NCBI GenBank assembly: GCA_021904315.1
Contig: CM038911.1
Location: forward strand, 2,978,501-3,042,500
Length of the DNA: 64,000 nt
Reading direction: 5' to 3'
DNA from: Sphagnum magellanicum
Taxonomy: Eukaryota; Streptophyta; Sphagnopsida; Sphagnales; Sphagnaceae
A program made the position numbers and the translations under genes. The notes below the pieces were generated by a model that did no database searches, had not been told where the DNA came from, and saw nothing but the letters and a program-made list of their open reading frames with translations. How positions within the stretch are numbered: position 1 is the stretch's first letter; each line of letters opens with the position of its first letter. Below are positions 1 through 11,640 of the stretch, in pieces.

Positions 1-427
1 CAAAGAAAAGAAAGACAATGGCCATACAATGCTGCTATGTACTAGCAACAATGAAAGAGTTATGAGGACTTAAAACTTGAAATTCTGAAAAACTTGACAA
101 CACATACATAAGTGCAGTTCCGTCACAAGAATCAATTTCATTCAAAACTAAAGCAATACAATGCTTCTTACACGCAACACAAAGTGATTCCTACAGTAAT
201 CCATGTAGGCAGTAACAAGAGAAAGATGGAATCCAACGAAAATTGTGATAGAGATCATCATCATTAATCAAAAATTCTTTCTTAGGCGATCAGACAACAA
301 TACATGCTTCCAAGAGATGTGATATGTCTGCCATCTAAAAGAAGAGCATCCCTGGAACTGATCCTCCATGTGAAGTTGGAGGTGCTTATGATGCATGAGC
401 CCAATAGACTGTAAGAATTCAAGGTGC

Positions 428-1181
428 TCAAGGCTTGGCTCCAGCAGCAGGGCGTGCTCCGGGTGCTCCAGGTCGGGGAGCTGCGTCATCCTTGCGCTTG
501 AAGCGCTGAGGTGGCTCTCGAATCCGCCGTGCCTCACGAGATCGTACTCGCACTACATGTGAGTGAATTGCGCAGGAGATGCAATACTGCATCTTGGCAT
601 AGAGCTTCGGGAGCACATATCCATCATAGATGCAAGCCTCCTGGACATCCCTCACGGCCGCCTGTTCCACGATGTTACGGACGAGGAACCGCTTCACAGC
701 CTTGTCCTGCATTCAAGCACAGTACAATAAGATGTCAAACTGGTAGTGTCCCGCCGTCCCTTATTCGTGAAGAAAGCAGTGCCGTCTTCACGTTCAGCTA
801 CCGTCAACAACATACAAAGCTCTTGAAGGAAGAAAAAAATATTCAAAAAACCTCACTTTGAAGCAGAAAGCGCAAAAGAAACGTGGTTACAACCCCATCA
901 GTTTTAGGTCAAGATGCTCAACCTGAGAGACCAACTTGACAACATCTAAAAAAAGCGTAGGAGAAAAAAACACACGGAAACTACATTCCAAGGTTATTAG
1001 TTATTACGAACGAAACGCTCAAATAACGAACAAGAGAGAGAGAACCTTTGATCAAGGCTTTTGATGCGCTTGTTGCTGCTCATACCTTTGGGACACAACG
1101 TCCGCAGTTGGAGCAGCGGATCGGGTTCACGTGTCCACGCCCGTGCTTATTACGTCCTCCACTGCGGCGCTTCACCGTCAT
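428..1181 (-). CDS. RPS26: 40S ribosomal protein eS26 (RPS26), two exons
   Basis: Small-subunit protein eS26 sits at the mRNA exit channel of the cytosolic ribosome. Exon 1 (1181-1086) gives 32 residues beginning [18 protein letters not shown] and contains the CSNCGRC part of the zinc-binding site. The intron is 1085-707, with GTATG donor and GCAG acceptor, phase 0. Exon 2 (706-428) continues [20 protein letters not shown], then [20 protein letters not shown] with the second cysteine pair, and ends in the usual Pro/Ala/Gly-rich tail. The product is 124 aa, within the normal eS26 length. The start follows a short spacer after GCAGCAACC. I see no break, so it looks functional. All eS26 signature blocks are readable directly; function follows from the family. 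Confidence 0.95.
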
Positions 1182-1301
1182 GGTTGCTGCGGCAGCAGAT
1201 ACTTCCGCAAGCAGCAAAGATCACAAAAAGCGCAGCCAAGAGAAGCAGACGCACTGCAACGACGGCGCACGCAAAAGGGAAGAGAGAGAATGAGGAGCTT
1301 C

Positions 1302-1311
1302 AAACCCTAAT
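1302..1311 (-). promoter_or_regulatory. telo-box upstream of RPS26
   Basis: The plus strand reads CAAACCCTAA, so the minus strand carries TTAGGGTTTG about 120 bp upstream of the RPS26 start. Telo-boxes (AAACCCTAA) are frequent in promoters and leaders of plant ribosomal protein genes and go with expression in dividing cells. The position fits. The activity is inferred. Confidence 0.55.
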
Positions 1312-4167
1312 AAACTACTCGGGCAGCTCGCCCCGGGCAGAATGGCCATTCTCGGCCCGTGCCCAGGACCTAAAGGCTCCCATATCATTTGCCTCTTGTT
1401 TTTTTCCAGAGTTAGGCGGTTATTTGATTTTTGAAAGAACCGTGATTCTGGTTGTTTTCCAAACTACATATCAAAATTTTAAGAACCTGAGGTTTTCAGA
1501 ATTTAATTTAATTTAATTTAATTTATTTATTTTCCATGGATGATCTATGGTAATCAATTCTTTGTAACCCTAAGTGCCTCCAAGCCAACACTAGACAATA
1601 ACACTAACAAGGTCAACAAATTTGCTTGCCCCCACACAATAAAAATAAATAATATTAATATTAATAGATGCAAAATTAATATCGAATGTTATAGCTCAAG
1701 TGGCTAGTAATATGTATCTTTAAATCGCTTGGAAAATAGTGGCTCACCACACTTCAACTACATTGCAACAAGTTAAAATAATGTACAAGAACATCCAACC
1801 CAAAGTCTTGTAGAAAAATTCAAACAATTGCATCGACTCATGATTGTTTCTTAAATGCAAGAGAAAAAATCAACAAAGTTCAACAAGCAAAGCATAATAG
1901 GTTTTCTAATTCTAATGATCATCGATCAAGGGATAATAGGTCTTCTAATTCTAATGATCATCAATCAAGGCATAATAGGTCTTCTAATTCTAATGATCAT
2001 CGATCAAGGCATAATAGGTCTTCTAATTCTAATGATCATCAATCATTTCCTTGGGCTCAAAAGCTTTCTCAAACATTTCTTCCAATTTTTCTACCAACTT
2101 TGCTTCAAGTTCAACCATGTCCACCATTTTCATGTTTTTTGGACCACTCTAATTAAACCTAAATCACTAGGTCAATTTTTGTGAACAAAATTTATTCATT
2201 CATGATTTTTAATTTGCAATCTTCATCACCGCAAATTGGTCAATATATTTTTAAATATCTAGAAAAATTAAAATCTCATATATCTTAATTAGTGACTACA
2301 CATGTGGGATTTCCTTGATAGAAACAATTGCATGATAACCATGTTCCTTAGTTTTGTAGGTTGTCAATATAAATTAAAATTTCACACTTCACTTTCTTTT
2401 GAGCTTCCTTGAAATTTTAACAAGTTTGATTCACAAATACTTGAAATCACAAAATGTTTAACCATAGTTTGAAATGAAAAGCTTTCTATTAACATTCATA
2501 GGACCAAATAACTATGCATTTGAAAAATTGTTTAACTTATAATCACTAGGACAAGACATCGTGAAATGCAAACACCCACTTTAGATGTTTAGCTACATGA
2601 TTGAAATTTCTCTTCTCATTTTTGTCATTTTCTCTTCTAATCTCTTCTTCTTTGTTATTTTTTGTTTCATGTTTACAAAACCACATACAATAACAACTTA
2701 AATGATTTCAACACATCCAAGACCTTTGCATGTGATGATTATCATTTTATTTCCATTTCCAATCAATGTTTGATGAAACATACACTAAAACAAATACAAA
2801 TGTCATTATCAAGTTGGCAAAAATACTTGAAAACAACCATTGCAAATCCTAAAAATTCAACCATAAAATGAGTTGCCAAACTTTGGCCTACATCCAGCAT
2901 AAACTACCTAACCCTTGAAATTGTTTACCATTAACATCAAAAACAATTTATACCATTTGGTGTTTTACATTAATCATCCTTTTCAATTTTAAAGTAAAGA
3001 GTTTTTTTTGTGTTTAAACTCTTTCTAAAAAAAACTTTCACATGTAGTGAAACATTGAAGGATAATTATATGAATATCATTCATATGTGCACAAATACAC
3101 ACATCACAAATGTATTTTGATAATCGATAAATATTTTCAAGGTCAAGAAATGACAAATTGTTTGTGCTTCATTTCCCTAGTTTGTTTATTTCTATTGTTG
3201 CAATTGAGATGTTAATGGAAACTTTTGCAACAAGTTTCAAAAAGATGCAAACAACTATATTAACATATCCACCGTCACACAAAGTTAATCCTAAAACTCC
3301 TTTTACATTTCAACTCTAAAATGATACAATTATGACATGAATGTTTCTATGACAAATTACATATAACTTCTAAGCAAAAGTTGTGATTAAAAACCCCCCC
3401 AAGTAATGCATTTTTAGAAATTGGTTTGGGAGGATTTGATTGACACTTTGTGCAAGCCAAAAAATATATAATTATAAGCTATTCCATATTGATATGCCCA
3501 AAACATGTACCTTTGAATGCCTTCTCCAACCCAAATTCTCACAACTTATAATGGATTTTAAAGCCTTATACAACAAAGTAACACTAAATGTGAACCATCT
3601 AATCACAAGGACAACATAAAAACACTAAAAATTGTTATGATTTTATAACTATATTACTTATTTGTTGAAATTTTCAAAATTAAAAAATTCAAGTGTTAAA
3701 TTATAAATATTTTATTATGTGGATATATGATTTAATAATAATAATGATGATGATGATAATAATAAATTACATAGGTTAGGTAATAGATAGTATGTATGTA
3801 GCTTAGATAATATGTAGTAAGTAGTTAAGTTAATTTGTAGGTAGTAAGTAAAATAGGTAATAAATAGTTAGTGAAAACAGTAAATATTTTAATGTGTGGA
3901 TATATGATAATGTTTTTATATGGGACAAAGGATGTGATAGTGTTGTAATGTTGTAGTGTTTCCCTTTCATTAGAATTGTCCCATACCTTTTGTCTACAAC
4001 TTCAAACTTGTAAAGTTTATAAGTAGGTGAAGGAATGGATTGGATTCATGGTATGCATTATAAACATAGTGCATGTGTCATTTGGGATGAGCCAATCAAA
4101 AGGTTTGACCCCAACAAAATAAATAGGATCCTACCTACTTACTTAGTTTATGCTAAGTAACCTATTT
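1312..4167. other. AT-rich intergenic DNA
   Basis: Apart from the 39-bp minisatellite at 1893-2043 and short microsatellites, no gene is recognisable here. The microsatellites are an (AATTT)n run near 1505-1530, mixed AAT/ATG trinucleotides near 3736-3765 and a loose TAGGTAGT-type tract near 3770-3880. The short open frames have no coding character. Confidence 0.6.
1893..2043. repeat. 39-bp minisatellite, about 4 copies
   Basis: A 39-bp unit built around CATAATAGGTCTTCTAATTC followed by TAATGATCATCGATCAAGG repeats head to tail. Units start at 1893, 1932, 1971 and 2010, and the last is partial. Copies differ at only a few sites. Because 39 is a multiple of three, an open frame runs through the array (LLILMIIxQGIIG). 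I treat that frame as a by-product of the repeat. Confidence 0.9.
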
Positions 4168-4997
4168 TGTCACAACCCCACTTTGGCCAAGTGTGGGGGT
4201 TAAGCCCAACACTTGGAAAAGTTGGAGGTTAGGAGTCTTCCGGGACTCCCGAATGTTCAGAGCTCGACAACAAGGGGCAAAACACCTCGCATTGGGGTGT
4301 TCTTGATGTCATTGGAAAGGTCTCGAAGCGTAGATGTCTAAAATGCCCTCGCATTGGAGATTTGGACATTTGTAGCGCAAGTTATGGGCAAAAGAAGGGC
4401 CAGGAGTCAAACTGGCAATTTGACTCCCGACCACTAAAAGTCGGGAATCGACCAGTTTGCGATGTCCGATTCGGGTGTGCTACACGGCGTTGGAAAGATC
4501 TCGACGAGGGCTACAACTTTGCTTCAGACCTCGTTGCGATCGCAGGTTAGGGCGAGAAGATATGACCTCCCAAAGTCCCGGGACTCCAACCGGGACGATT
4601 TCGGGACAATTTCGGGACTCCAACTTGGGAGTCCCGGGAATTTGTGCCATTTGGATGTAGCCTCGGTGACGAGCTGCAGAGAATACTATATGGGGGAAGG
4701 TGGTGGCTTCCCCCGAGTCCGGGCCGTGGTGAGTCTTGTGTGTCCAAGTGCCCGTGGCAAGTCCCAACACCAAAGGGTGTCCCGAATGCTAAACTAACCT
4801 CGTGGGGTGGTTTTTGGATGCAGAATCACACAAGCTAAGCTAGTCCCTCTTCCTAGTCTAATCCCGGGGCTCCCAACTCGACCCTCTACCCCTTTCTAGA
4901 GTTGGAAGCCGGGAGCGTGCTACTAAGTTCAACTTTCCGCAACTTGACTTTGTGAAACCCTCAAGTGGGTTTCACCCCGTGACTTGGGAGCGCGTCA
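4168..4997 (+). repeat. 5' LTR of the chromovirus
   Basis: Begins TGTCACAACCCC and ends GCGTCA two bases before the primer-binding site. It holds a TACTATATGG TATA-like box followed at once by a perfect 8-bp-stem hairpin (GGGGGAAG / CTTCCCCC, 4692-4714). Further upstream are inverted GGGAGTC/GACTCCC and CCCGAC/GTCGGG pairs (about 4400-4450). Confidence 0.93.
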
Positions 4998-5040
4998 CGT
5001 GGTATCAGAGCAAGTGGTGAAGCTCACTTCTTGGGTTGGG

Positions 5041-8000
5041 ATGGCTCCCAAGAAGAACCGCAAACAACCGCAAGACTCCGTGTTGGAGGAGCCCGTCGAA
5101 GACCAAGTAGCCCCGCCCGAATCTATTGGGGAGGAGGAACCCATGCCCCAAGAGGACCGTGATGAGCCCGAAAGTGAGGAGGAACAAAGGAGCTCGGTCC
5201 TATTCACCCCGGAGCAATTGGAAGTACTCCTCAAGATGGGAAGGCCCGACTTTGGTGAGTTGGTGGCGGCCCTCAAAACGGGAGCCGCCAAAGGTGAAAG
5301 GTTTCAACCGGCCAAGCCAGGGAACTTCGATGGTGCCCGAGACCGCAAAGTTGTGGATGTTTGGCTTGCGGAGATGGAGGATTATATACATGCCGCCAAG
5401 GTTGGCCGACATTCCGCCGTGGAGCTTGCCCAATCCTACTTGAAAGGCTATGCCGCTACATGGTGGCGGACGGTGAGGCAAGACGAGGGCAAGAACCATG
5501 GCTATACGTGGGAGTTTTTCAAGGATCGCATTGAGGCGGAATTCATCCCGAGGAACTCTGACTACATTTCTAGGTGTAAACTCCGTGACCTTGTGAATGC
5601 TACAAATGAGAACTTGAGGCAATATGTGAGGGCTTATTCCGAACTCATGCTTGAGGTCCGGCACATGCATGAGATGGACCGTGTGTGCCAATTCGTGATG
5701 GGGCTTCCAACTTGGGCCAAGCGAAAGCTTGAGGAGAGTTGGCCCGCCTCATTATCCGAGGCCATCACGAAAGTGGAGAACTTCTCGGATGTGGGGCGGG
5801 GTGACAAATCCGGGTTCAAGAAGGATAACAAGTTCCTTCACAAGAAACCAAGGCATGAAGGGGAATGGAACCGGGGGCAAGGTAGCCCAACCAAGGATAA
5901 GCCTAAAACATTTCAAAGCTCGGGGTTCAAACCTAAAGGAAGTTTCGTGAAGAAGGGGGCTCCTTCAAAAGGGAGCCAACCCAAGGGAGATTTTGAAGCA
6001 AAGCCCAAAGGGGCATGCTTCAATTGCAATGAAGTGGGGCACTACTCCAAAGATTGCCCCAAGTCCAAATCGGGTGTTGGGAGCTCCAAGGTACTTGCTT
6101 TCAATGCTACTTTAGCCCAAAAGGAATGCAACCGATTTATCTTCTTGAAAGGGAAAATTTCTAAGCGGAAAATTTTATGTCTTTTGGACACAGGGGCCTC
6201 TCATAACTTCATAACTCAAGAAAGCGCCGAAAGGATGGAGCTCCACTTGGAGGAGCTCAAGGCACCCATTGAGGTGCACTTCGCGGATGGGATTCCCCAT
6301 CCAACTACATCACAAGCAAAAGGAGTCCCTCTCCAATTGGACTTGTTAGTTTCCACCTTGGGTGGAATGGATTGTGTTTTGGGAATGGAGTTCATCACCC
6401 AAAACAATGTGCTCATAGAAGGGCACAATAGATTAGTGAGGATCCCATCTAAAAGTGGGATTGTCAAGGTGAAGGCGCATGAGTTGCCTTGTGTGGGTGG
6501 GCCAACCATCCACTTCATGGTGGGAAAAGCTTGGGAAAAAGAATGCGTGGGAGGTTTTGGCATGATGTGTGTCATGCGGGTGTTGGATGAGTATGAGCCC
6601 AAGGAAGCCACCAAGTTGGTGACTTCCGCCAAGTGCATAAGGCGAGTTTTGGAAGAGTTCCCGGATGTGATGCCCGAAGACTTGCCCGAAGATTTGCCCC
6701 CGAGAAGACGTGTTAATCATGCGATTGAAGTGATGCCGGGAGTGGAACCTCCCGCCAAGGCCCCATACCGAATGAGCCATGAGGAGTTGAAAGAGTTAAA
6801 GGTTCAACTCGAAGAACTCTTCGCCAAAGGTTACATCAAACCAAGTAAGTCACCATATGGGGCACCCGTCCTTTTTGTTCACAAAAAGGATGGGACTTTG
6901 AAGATGTGTGTTGATTATAGAGCACTCAACAAGGCAACGGTGAAAAATCGGTATCCTTTACCTCGCATCGATGATCTATTTGATCGTCTCTCGGGAGCCA
7001 AGGTTTTTAGTAGAATTGATCTACGTTCGGGGTATTACCAAATAAGGATCAAAGAAGGGGACGAAGAAAAGACCGTTTGCCGCACAAGGTATGGGTCATA
7101 TGAGTTCTTGGTGATGCCCTTTGGGCTCACCAATGCACCCGCAACATTTTGCACTCTCATGAATGACATTTTCCAAGAATGGCTTGATGATTTTGTGGTC
7201 GTCTACATAGACGACATTTTGATTTATAGTAGCTCCATGGAAGAGCATGCGGAGCACCTTCGCAAGGTGTTCCAAAAGCTACAAGAAAACAAGTTGTATG
7301 CGAAGCTCGAGAAGTGCGAATTTGGGGTAACGGAAGTTGACTTTTTGGGGCATAGGATAACTCAAGAGGGCTTGGTGATGGATGATCACAAGGTCAAGGC
7401 AATTTTGGATTGGGAGCCGCCAAAGTCGGTCCCCGCCTTGAGATCCTTTTTAGGATTGGCATCCTACTATCGCAAGTTCATCAAGAACTTTGCGAAAGTG
7501 GGAGCCCCTTTGACAAACCTCTTGAAGAAGTCCGCCGTCACCTATGATTGGGATGAAGCATGCGACGAAGCCTTTGAAGCATTGAAGGGCATTTTGGTGA
7601 AGGCGCCCGTGTTGAAGTTGCCCGACTTTGACAAGGACTTTGAAATCCATTCCGACGCCTCCGACTTTGCAATTGGGGGTGTCTTAGTGCAAGAGGGAAG
7701 ACCGGTGGCCTTTGAAAGCAAGAAGTTGAGTGAGACGGAGAGAAGGTGGCCAACACACGAGAAGGAAATGTGGGCGGTCATACATTGTCTCAAGACTTGG
7801 GGCCACTACATAGGATCCAAAGATGTGGTGGTGTGGACCGACAATGTGACCTTGAAGTACTTCGCGACTCAACCCAACTTGTCATCAAAACAACAAAGGT
7901 GGCAAGACACATTGGCCTTGTTCAATGTGGACATCCGGCACAAGCCGGGAAAGGAAAACATAGTCCCGAATGCCTTGAGCCGAAAACACCAACTTAGAGT

Positions 8001-9492
8001 GGTGTATGTGGGAGAGTCGGAACTTCAAGAGGAAGTAAGGTTAGCAAACCGCCGGGATGCTTTTGCCAAGGAGACGAGGCAAAGCATCCAAAATGGAGCC
8101 AAGTCCCACTTCCATTTGAGAAATGGATTGTTGTGGTACAAGCAAAATAGACTCTATGTGCCGGAAGGGAAAATTAGGGACACACTTTTGAAGGAATGTC
8201 ATGATGGACCGCTTGCGGGCCATGGTGGTGCAAAGCGCACCACAACATTCCTAAAGAAGTCCTACTATTGGCCCAACTTGAAGCTTGATGCGGAGGAGTA
8301 TGTGAAGACTTGTTTAACTTGTCAACAAAACCGGACCCTCAACAACAAGCAAGCGGGTTTGTTGCAACCTTTGCCAATTCCTCAAGGGCCGTGGGAAAGT
8401 GTGTCAATGGATTTCATGGTAAGTTTGCCCCCTTCAAAAGGGTTTGATGCCATCATGGTTGTGGTGGATCGCTTTAGCAAGATGGCACATTTCATTCCCA
8501 CAAAAGATGAAGCCACGGCCCAAGAGACGGGAAGGTTGTTCTTTTCCCACATTTTCAAGCATCATGGTCTTCCCAAAGACATAGTGTCGGATCGAGACCC
8601 GAAGTTTACAAGTAAGTTTTGGCGGGCCTTGTGGAAGCGAATGGGGTCGGAATTCAAGATGAGCACTTCGTTCCGCCCCCAAACAGATGGCCAAACCGAA
8701 AGGGTCAACTTGGTGATCCAACAATTCCTAAGGAATTATGTGGCGGCGGATCAACAAGATTGGGTGGACCATTTGGAGTTAGCCGAGTTTTGTTACAATA
8801 ACTCGGCACATTCCGCAATCGGGTCCACCCCATTTCAAATGGTGACGGGCAAGTCACCAATTGTGCCCATGACTTGGGCATCACAAGGACAAACTCCAAG
8901 TGATGCAAGTGAAGAAGTGCCAATGGTCACACAACTTGATGAAGAGAGGTGGCGCCTTTGGGAGTTGGCAAAAACCAACTTGGAGAAGGCGCACAAAAGG
9001 TACAAGGATTTTGCGGACAAGTCCCGACGAGAGGTGAAATTCCAAGTGGGAGACGAGGTGTGGTTGAACATCAAGAACTTCCGGTTGCCAGAAGGTTTAA
9101 GTCATAAGTTTTTGGGCCCATATGCGGGTCCATTCAAAGTGTTGGAAAAGAAACTTTCTAACACTTATAAGTTAGAACTACCGGAAAATCTTAGAGTTCA
9201 TCCCACATTTCATGTTTTTTTCTTGAAGCCGGTCGCCCGTGATGCCTCAAGGCCTAATCGAGAGCACACCTCAAGGCCTCCACCGGACTTGGTTCATAAT
9301 GAACCAGAGTTTGAGGTAGAGGCCGTGCTCAAATCAAGGCAACTTAGAGGACGAGAGCGGGAATACGTAGTCAAGTGGAAGGGATACCATGCAATAGAGG
9401 CTTCTTGGGTGAATGAATCCGACATGGAACATGCCCAAGAAGCCATAGAAGAATTCCACACAAGACCGGCGAAGAAAAGACGTAGAGCGTGA
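5041..9492 (+). CDS. gag-pol polyprotein of the chromovirus (virus-like element)
   Basis: A single open frame of about 1483 residues from the ATG at 5041, the first ATG in frame after the primer-binding site. Parts in order: a gag-like region; a CCHC zinc knuckle (about 326-339); an aspartic protease with LLDTGASH (about 380); reverse transcriptase with VDYRALN and YIDD (about 721); RNase H with IHSDAS (about 865); integrase with an HHCC region (about 1055-1100) and DDE core (from about 1122); and a C-terminal chromodomain (about 1423-1480, VEAVLKSRQ ... YVVKWKGY). The terminal chromodomain places it in the chromovirus branch of Ty3/gypsy, whose chromodomain guides integration to certain chromatin. 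No break was noticed, so it looks whole. Confidence 0.93.
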   Translation: MAPKKNRKQPQDSVLEEPVEDQVAPPESIGEEEPMPQEDRDEPESEEEQRSSVLFTPEQLEVLLKMGRPDFGELVAALKTGAAKGERFQPAKPGNFDGARDRKVVDVWLAEMEDYIHAAKVGRHSAVELAQSYLKGYAATWWRTVRQDEGKNHGYTWEFFKDRIEAEFIPRNSDYISRCKLRDLVNATNENLRQYVRAYSELMLEVRHMHEMDRVCQFVMGLPTWAKRKLEESWPASLSEAITKVENFSDVGRGDKSGFKKDNKFLHKKPRHEGEWNRGQGSPTKDKPKTFQSSGFKPKGSFVKKGAPSKGSQPKGDFEAKPKGACFNCNEVGHYSKDCPKSKSGVGSSKVLAFNATLAQKECNRFIFLKGKISKRKILCLLDTGASHNFITQESAERMELHLEELKAPIEVHFADGIPHPTTSQAKGVPLQLDLLVSTLGGMDCVLGMEFITQNNVLIEGHNRLVRIPSKSGIVKVKAHELPCVGGPTIHFMVGKAWEKECVGGFGMMCVMRVLDEYEPKEATKLVTSAKCIRRVLEEFPDVMPEDLPEDLPPRRRVNHAIEVMPGVEPPAKAPYRMSHEELKELKVQLEELFAKGYIKPSKSPYGAPVLFVHKKDGTLKMCVDYRALNKATVKNRYPLPRIDDLFDRLSGAKVFSRIDLRSGYYQIRIKEGDEEKTVCRTRYGSYEFLVMPFGLTNAPATFCTLMNDIFQEWLDDFVVVYIDDILIYSSSMEEHAEHLRKVFQKLQENKLYAKLEKCEFGVTEVDFLGHRITQEGLVMDDHKVKAILDWEPPKSVPALRSFLGLASYYRKFIKNFAKVGAPLTNLLKKSAVTYDWDEACDEAFEALKGILVKAPVLKLPDFDKDFEIHSDASDFAIGGVLVQEGRPVAFESKKLSETERRWPTHEKEMWAVIHCLKTWGHYIGSKDVVVWTDNVTLKYFATQPNLSSKQQRWQDTLALFNVDIRHKPGKENIVPNALSRKHQLRVVYVGESELQEEVRLANRRDAFAKETRQSIQNGAKSHFHLRNGLLWYKQNRLYVPEGKIRDTLLKECHDGPLAGHGGAKRTTTFLKKSYYWPNLKLDAEEYVKTCLTCQQNRTLNNKQAGLLQPLPIPQGPWESVSMDFMVSLPPSKGFDAIMVVVDRFSKMAHFIPTKDEATAQETGRLFFSHIFKHHGLPKDIVSDRDPKFTSKFWRALWKRMGSEFKMSTSFRPQTDGQTERVNLVIQQFLRNYVAADQQDWVDHLELAEFCYNNSAHSAIGSTPFQMVTGKSPIVPMTWASQGQTPSDASEEVPMVTQLDEERWRLWELAKTNLEKAHKRYKDFADKSRREVKFQVGDEVWLNIKNFRLPEGLSHKFLGPYAGPFKVLEKKLSNTYKLELPENLRVHPTFHVFFLKPVARDASRPNREHTSRPPPDLVHNEPEFEVEAVLKSRQLRGREREYVVKWKGYHAIEASWVNESDMEHAQEAIEEFHTRPAKKRRRA

Positions 9493-10281
9493 TGAGGACA
9501 TCACCTTTCTTTTAGAGGGGGAGAGTTTCATAAAATGTACCACATCAAGTTGCAAGTGAAATAAAAAGGGCATTAAAACTTCCAAGAGATTGTATCACGA
9601 AAAATTTGTATAAGACAAATAGAGTTGTAAAGTGGCATGGGACGAATGGAACTATTTCGCGTAGGCCCAAATCAAAATCGGACTCCTCCTTGGGGTTGAG
9701 GAAACTTGGCCCTGAGAGAAGAGGCAAGCAAGGTGAGCTTGCGGGGACATGCACATGGCTTAAGTGCATCCCGAAGGGTTGGTTGGTAGTGTGGCCAACG
9801 CGGGGAGTCATGACCTCGCTCACATACTTTAAGTGTAGTTTGGGACTTGGATTTGGCAAACCTAAGTGTTGCCTCTCGTACCTTGATAAGCAAACCTTTT
9901 TGTTAAGGCTTGGTTGTTGTGACCAAGGCGCGAGATAGGAAAAGGAGTCATGTCAAATAACTTAGGTCAAGAGTAGACTTGACTTAAGCTCCTCATGAGG
10001 GGAAGAATGAAAAAGGTCCTCCCAAATGAGGAGCTTCGTCAAACTAGGATAGTTTAGTCCTCTTTTGACGAAGCGTGGGATGAGGGTTTTCCATAAGACC
10101 CTCTTGGACTTGTCAAAAAAGTGTTGGAATCTTGGGGACGCCTAAGTTAGCTTGAGACAAGGTCCAAGCCGCAAAGAGTCGGCAAATGGCCAAGGATCCA
10201 AAATGAAGCAATTGCAATTGTGCAAAGGAAAATTCTAAGTGTCAATGAGGACATTGACCTCTTTCTTCTAGTGGGGGAGAA
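9493..10281 (+). other. 3' untranslated segment and polypurine tract of the chromovirus
   Basis: About 790 bp between the gag-pol stop and the 3' LTR, with no recognisable domain. It contains a short inverted motif around AGGAGCTTCGTCAAACTAGG and TTTTGACGAAGCG (10028-10075). It ends in the purine tract GTGGGGGAGA that primes plus-strand synthesis in this family. A 110-aa open frame inside it (9606-9938) resembles nothing I know. Confidence 0.6.
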
Positions 10282-11111
10282 TGTCGCAACCCCACTTTGG
10301 CCAAGTGTGGGGGTTAAGCCCAACACTTGGAAAAGTTGGAGGTTAGGAGTCTTCCGGGACTCCCGAATGTTCAGAGCTCGACAACAAGGGGCAAAACACC
10401 TCGCATTGGGGTGTTCTTGATGTCATTGGAAAGGTCTCGAAGCGTAGATGTCTAAAATGCCCTCGCATTGGAGATTTGGACATTTGTAGCGCAAGTTATG
10501 GGCAAAAGAAGGGCCGGGAGTCAAACTGGCAATTTGACTCCCGACCACTAAAAGTCGGGAATCGACCAGTTTGCGATGTCCGATTCGGGTGTGCTACACG
10601 GCGTTGGAAAGATCTCGACGAGGGCTACAACTTTGCTTCAGACCTCGTTGCGATCGCAGGTTAGGGCGAGAAGATATGACCTCCCAAAGTCCCGGGACTC
10701 CAACCGGGACGATTTCGGGACAATTTCGGGACTCCAACTTGGGAGTCCCGGGAATTTGTGCCATTTGGATGTAGCCTCGGTGACGAGCTGCAGAGAATAC
10801 TATATGGGGGAAGGTGGTGGCTTCCCCCGAGTCCGGGCCGTGGTGAGTCTTGTGTGTCCAAGTGCCCGTGGCAAGTCCCAACACCAAAGGGTGTCCCGAA
10901 TGCTAAACTAACCTCGTGGGGTGGTTTTTGGATGCAGAATCACACAAGCTAAGCTAGTCCCTCTTCCTAGTCTAATCCCGGGGCTCCCAACTCGACCCTC
11001 TACCCCTTTCTAGAGTTGGAAGCCGGGAGCGTGCTACTAAGTTCAACTTTCCGCAACTTGACTTTGTGAAACCCTCAAGTGGGTTTCACCCCGTGACTTG
11101 GGTTCGCGTCA
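10282..11111 (+). repeat. 3' LTR of the chromovirus
   Basis: Same length as the 5' LTR and nearly the same sequence, beginning TGTCGCAACCCC and ending GCGTCA. It carries the same TATA-like box and hairpin. Confidence 0.93.
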
Positions 11112-11160
11112 CGTTTACCCTAACCTAGCCTATATTAGATTACCTATTATAGTCTAGCCT

Positions 11161-11218
11161 AAGATATATTATAATTAATTAATTATAATAATTAATTACT
11201 ATAATTATAATATATCTT
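11161..11218. repeat. AT-rich perfect palindrome
   Basis: AAGATATATTATAATT (11161-11176) is repeated in perfect inversion at 11203-11218 around an AATTAATT-rich loop. It lies 50 bp past the chromovirus. It could be a cruciform-prone tract or a small fold-back (MITE-like) remnant. No target duplication was identified. Confidence 0.6.
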
Positions 11219-11640
11219 TTTTGAACAAATGGAAAATTTCCACATGTTTTATGGCCATTGGTTTTTTAAATTACCACATGCTTAAATCCTAACCACTCAT
11301 TAATGGCACATTTCATAACATGCGACTATCCCAAATGTAGTTGCAAATTGGGGTTCCACATCATACTAAGGATCATCCATGGCAGTGGATGAGAAATTTT
11401 AGCCTAGTTGTAAAGTTTGTGACTACATTTTTAACTTCATGGCCATGCCATGTCTTTTGCAACTAATTGTTTTCTGGCACTTGTCCAAGGCAACTGTTAT
11501 TTTTGGTCACATTTGTCCAAAAATATAAAAATACAATTACCAATGAGTCATAAATTTAATTATGATTTTCAAAACATTTCTAATGAATTGCGCATGGGAA
11601 TGATGATGCAATATATGGCAATGGTGTGAAAGGAACAAAT
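11219..11640. other. AT-rich intergenic DNA
   Basis: About 420 bp between the palindrome and the first recognisable piece of the decayed repetitive gene. No feature seen. Confidence 0.5.

Larger units (their letters stand above)
4168..11111 (+). mobile_element. Full-length Ty3/gypsy chromovirus LTR retrotransposon
   Basis: The element has two 830-bp LTRs (4168-4997 and 10282-11111) that are about 99.5% alike by eye. A primer-binding site (TGGTATCAGAGC, initiator-Met tRNA type) starts at 5000. One long gag-pol frame follows, then about 790 bp of untranslated DNA and a polypurine tract GTGGGGGAGA ending at 10280-10281. The near-identical LTRs mark a recent insertion, probably within the last few hundred thousand years at usual plant rates (inference). 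The flanking five bases (TATTT on the left, CGTTT on the right) are only a partial match. The element looks whole. Four solo LTRs of the same family lie elsewhere in the window. Confidence 0.95.

Noticed and set aside
1855-2184. 109-aa hydrophobic frame LLILMIIDQGIIG
   Set aside because: Product of the 39-bp minisatellite, with no coding signal outside it.
4984-5040. Longer gag-pol start inside the LTR
   Set aside because: The upstream ATG lies within the LTR end and before or over the primer-binding site. The ATG at 5041 is the natural start.
9606-9938. Possible extra gene in the chromovirus 3' region
   Set aside because: No domain and no conserved start context. Such untranslated tails are usual in this group.
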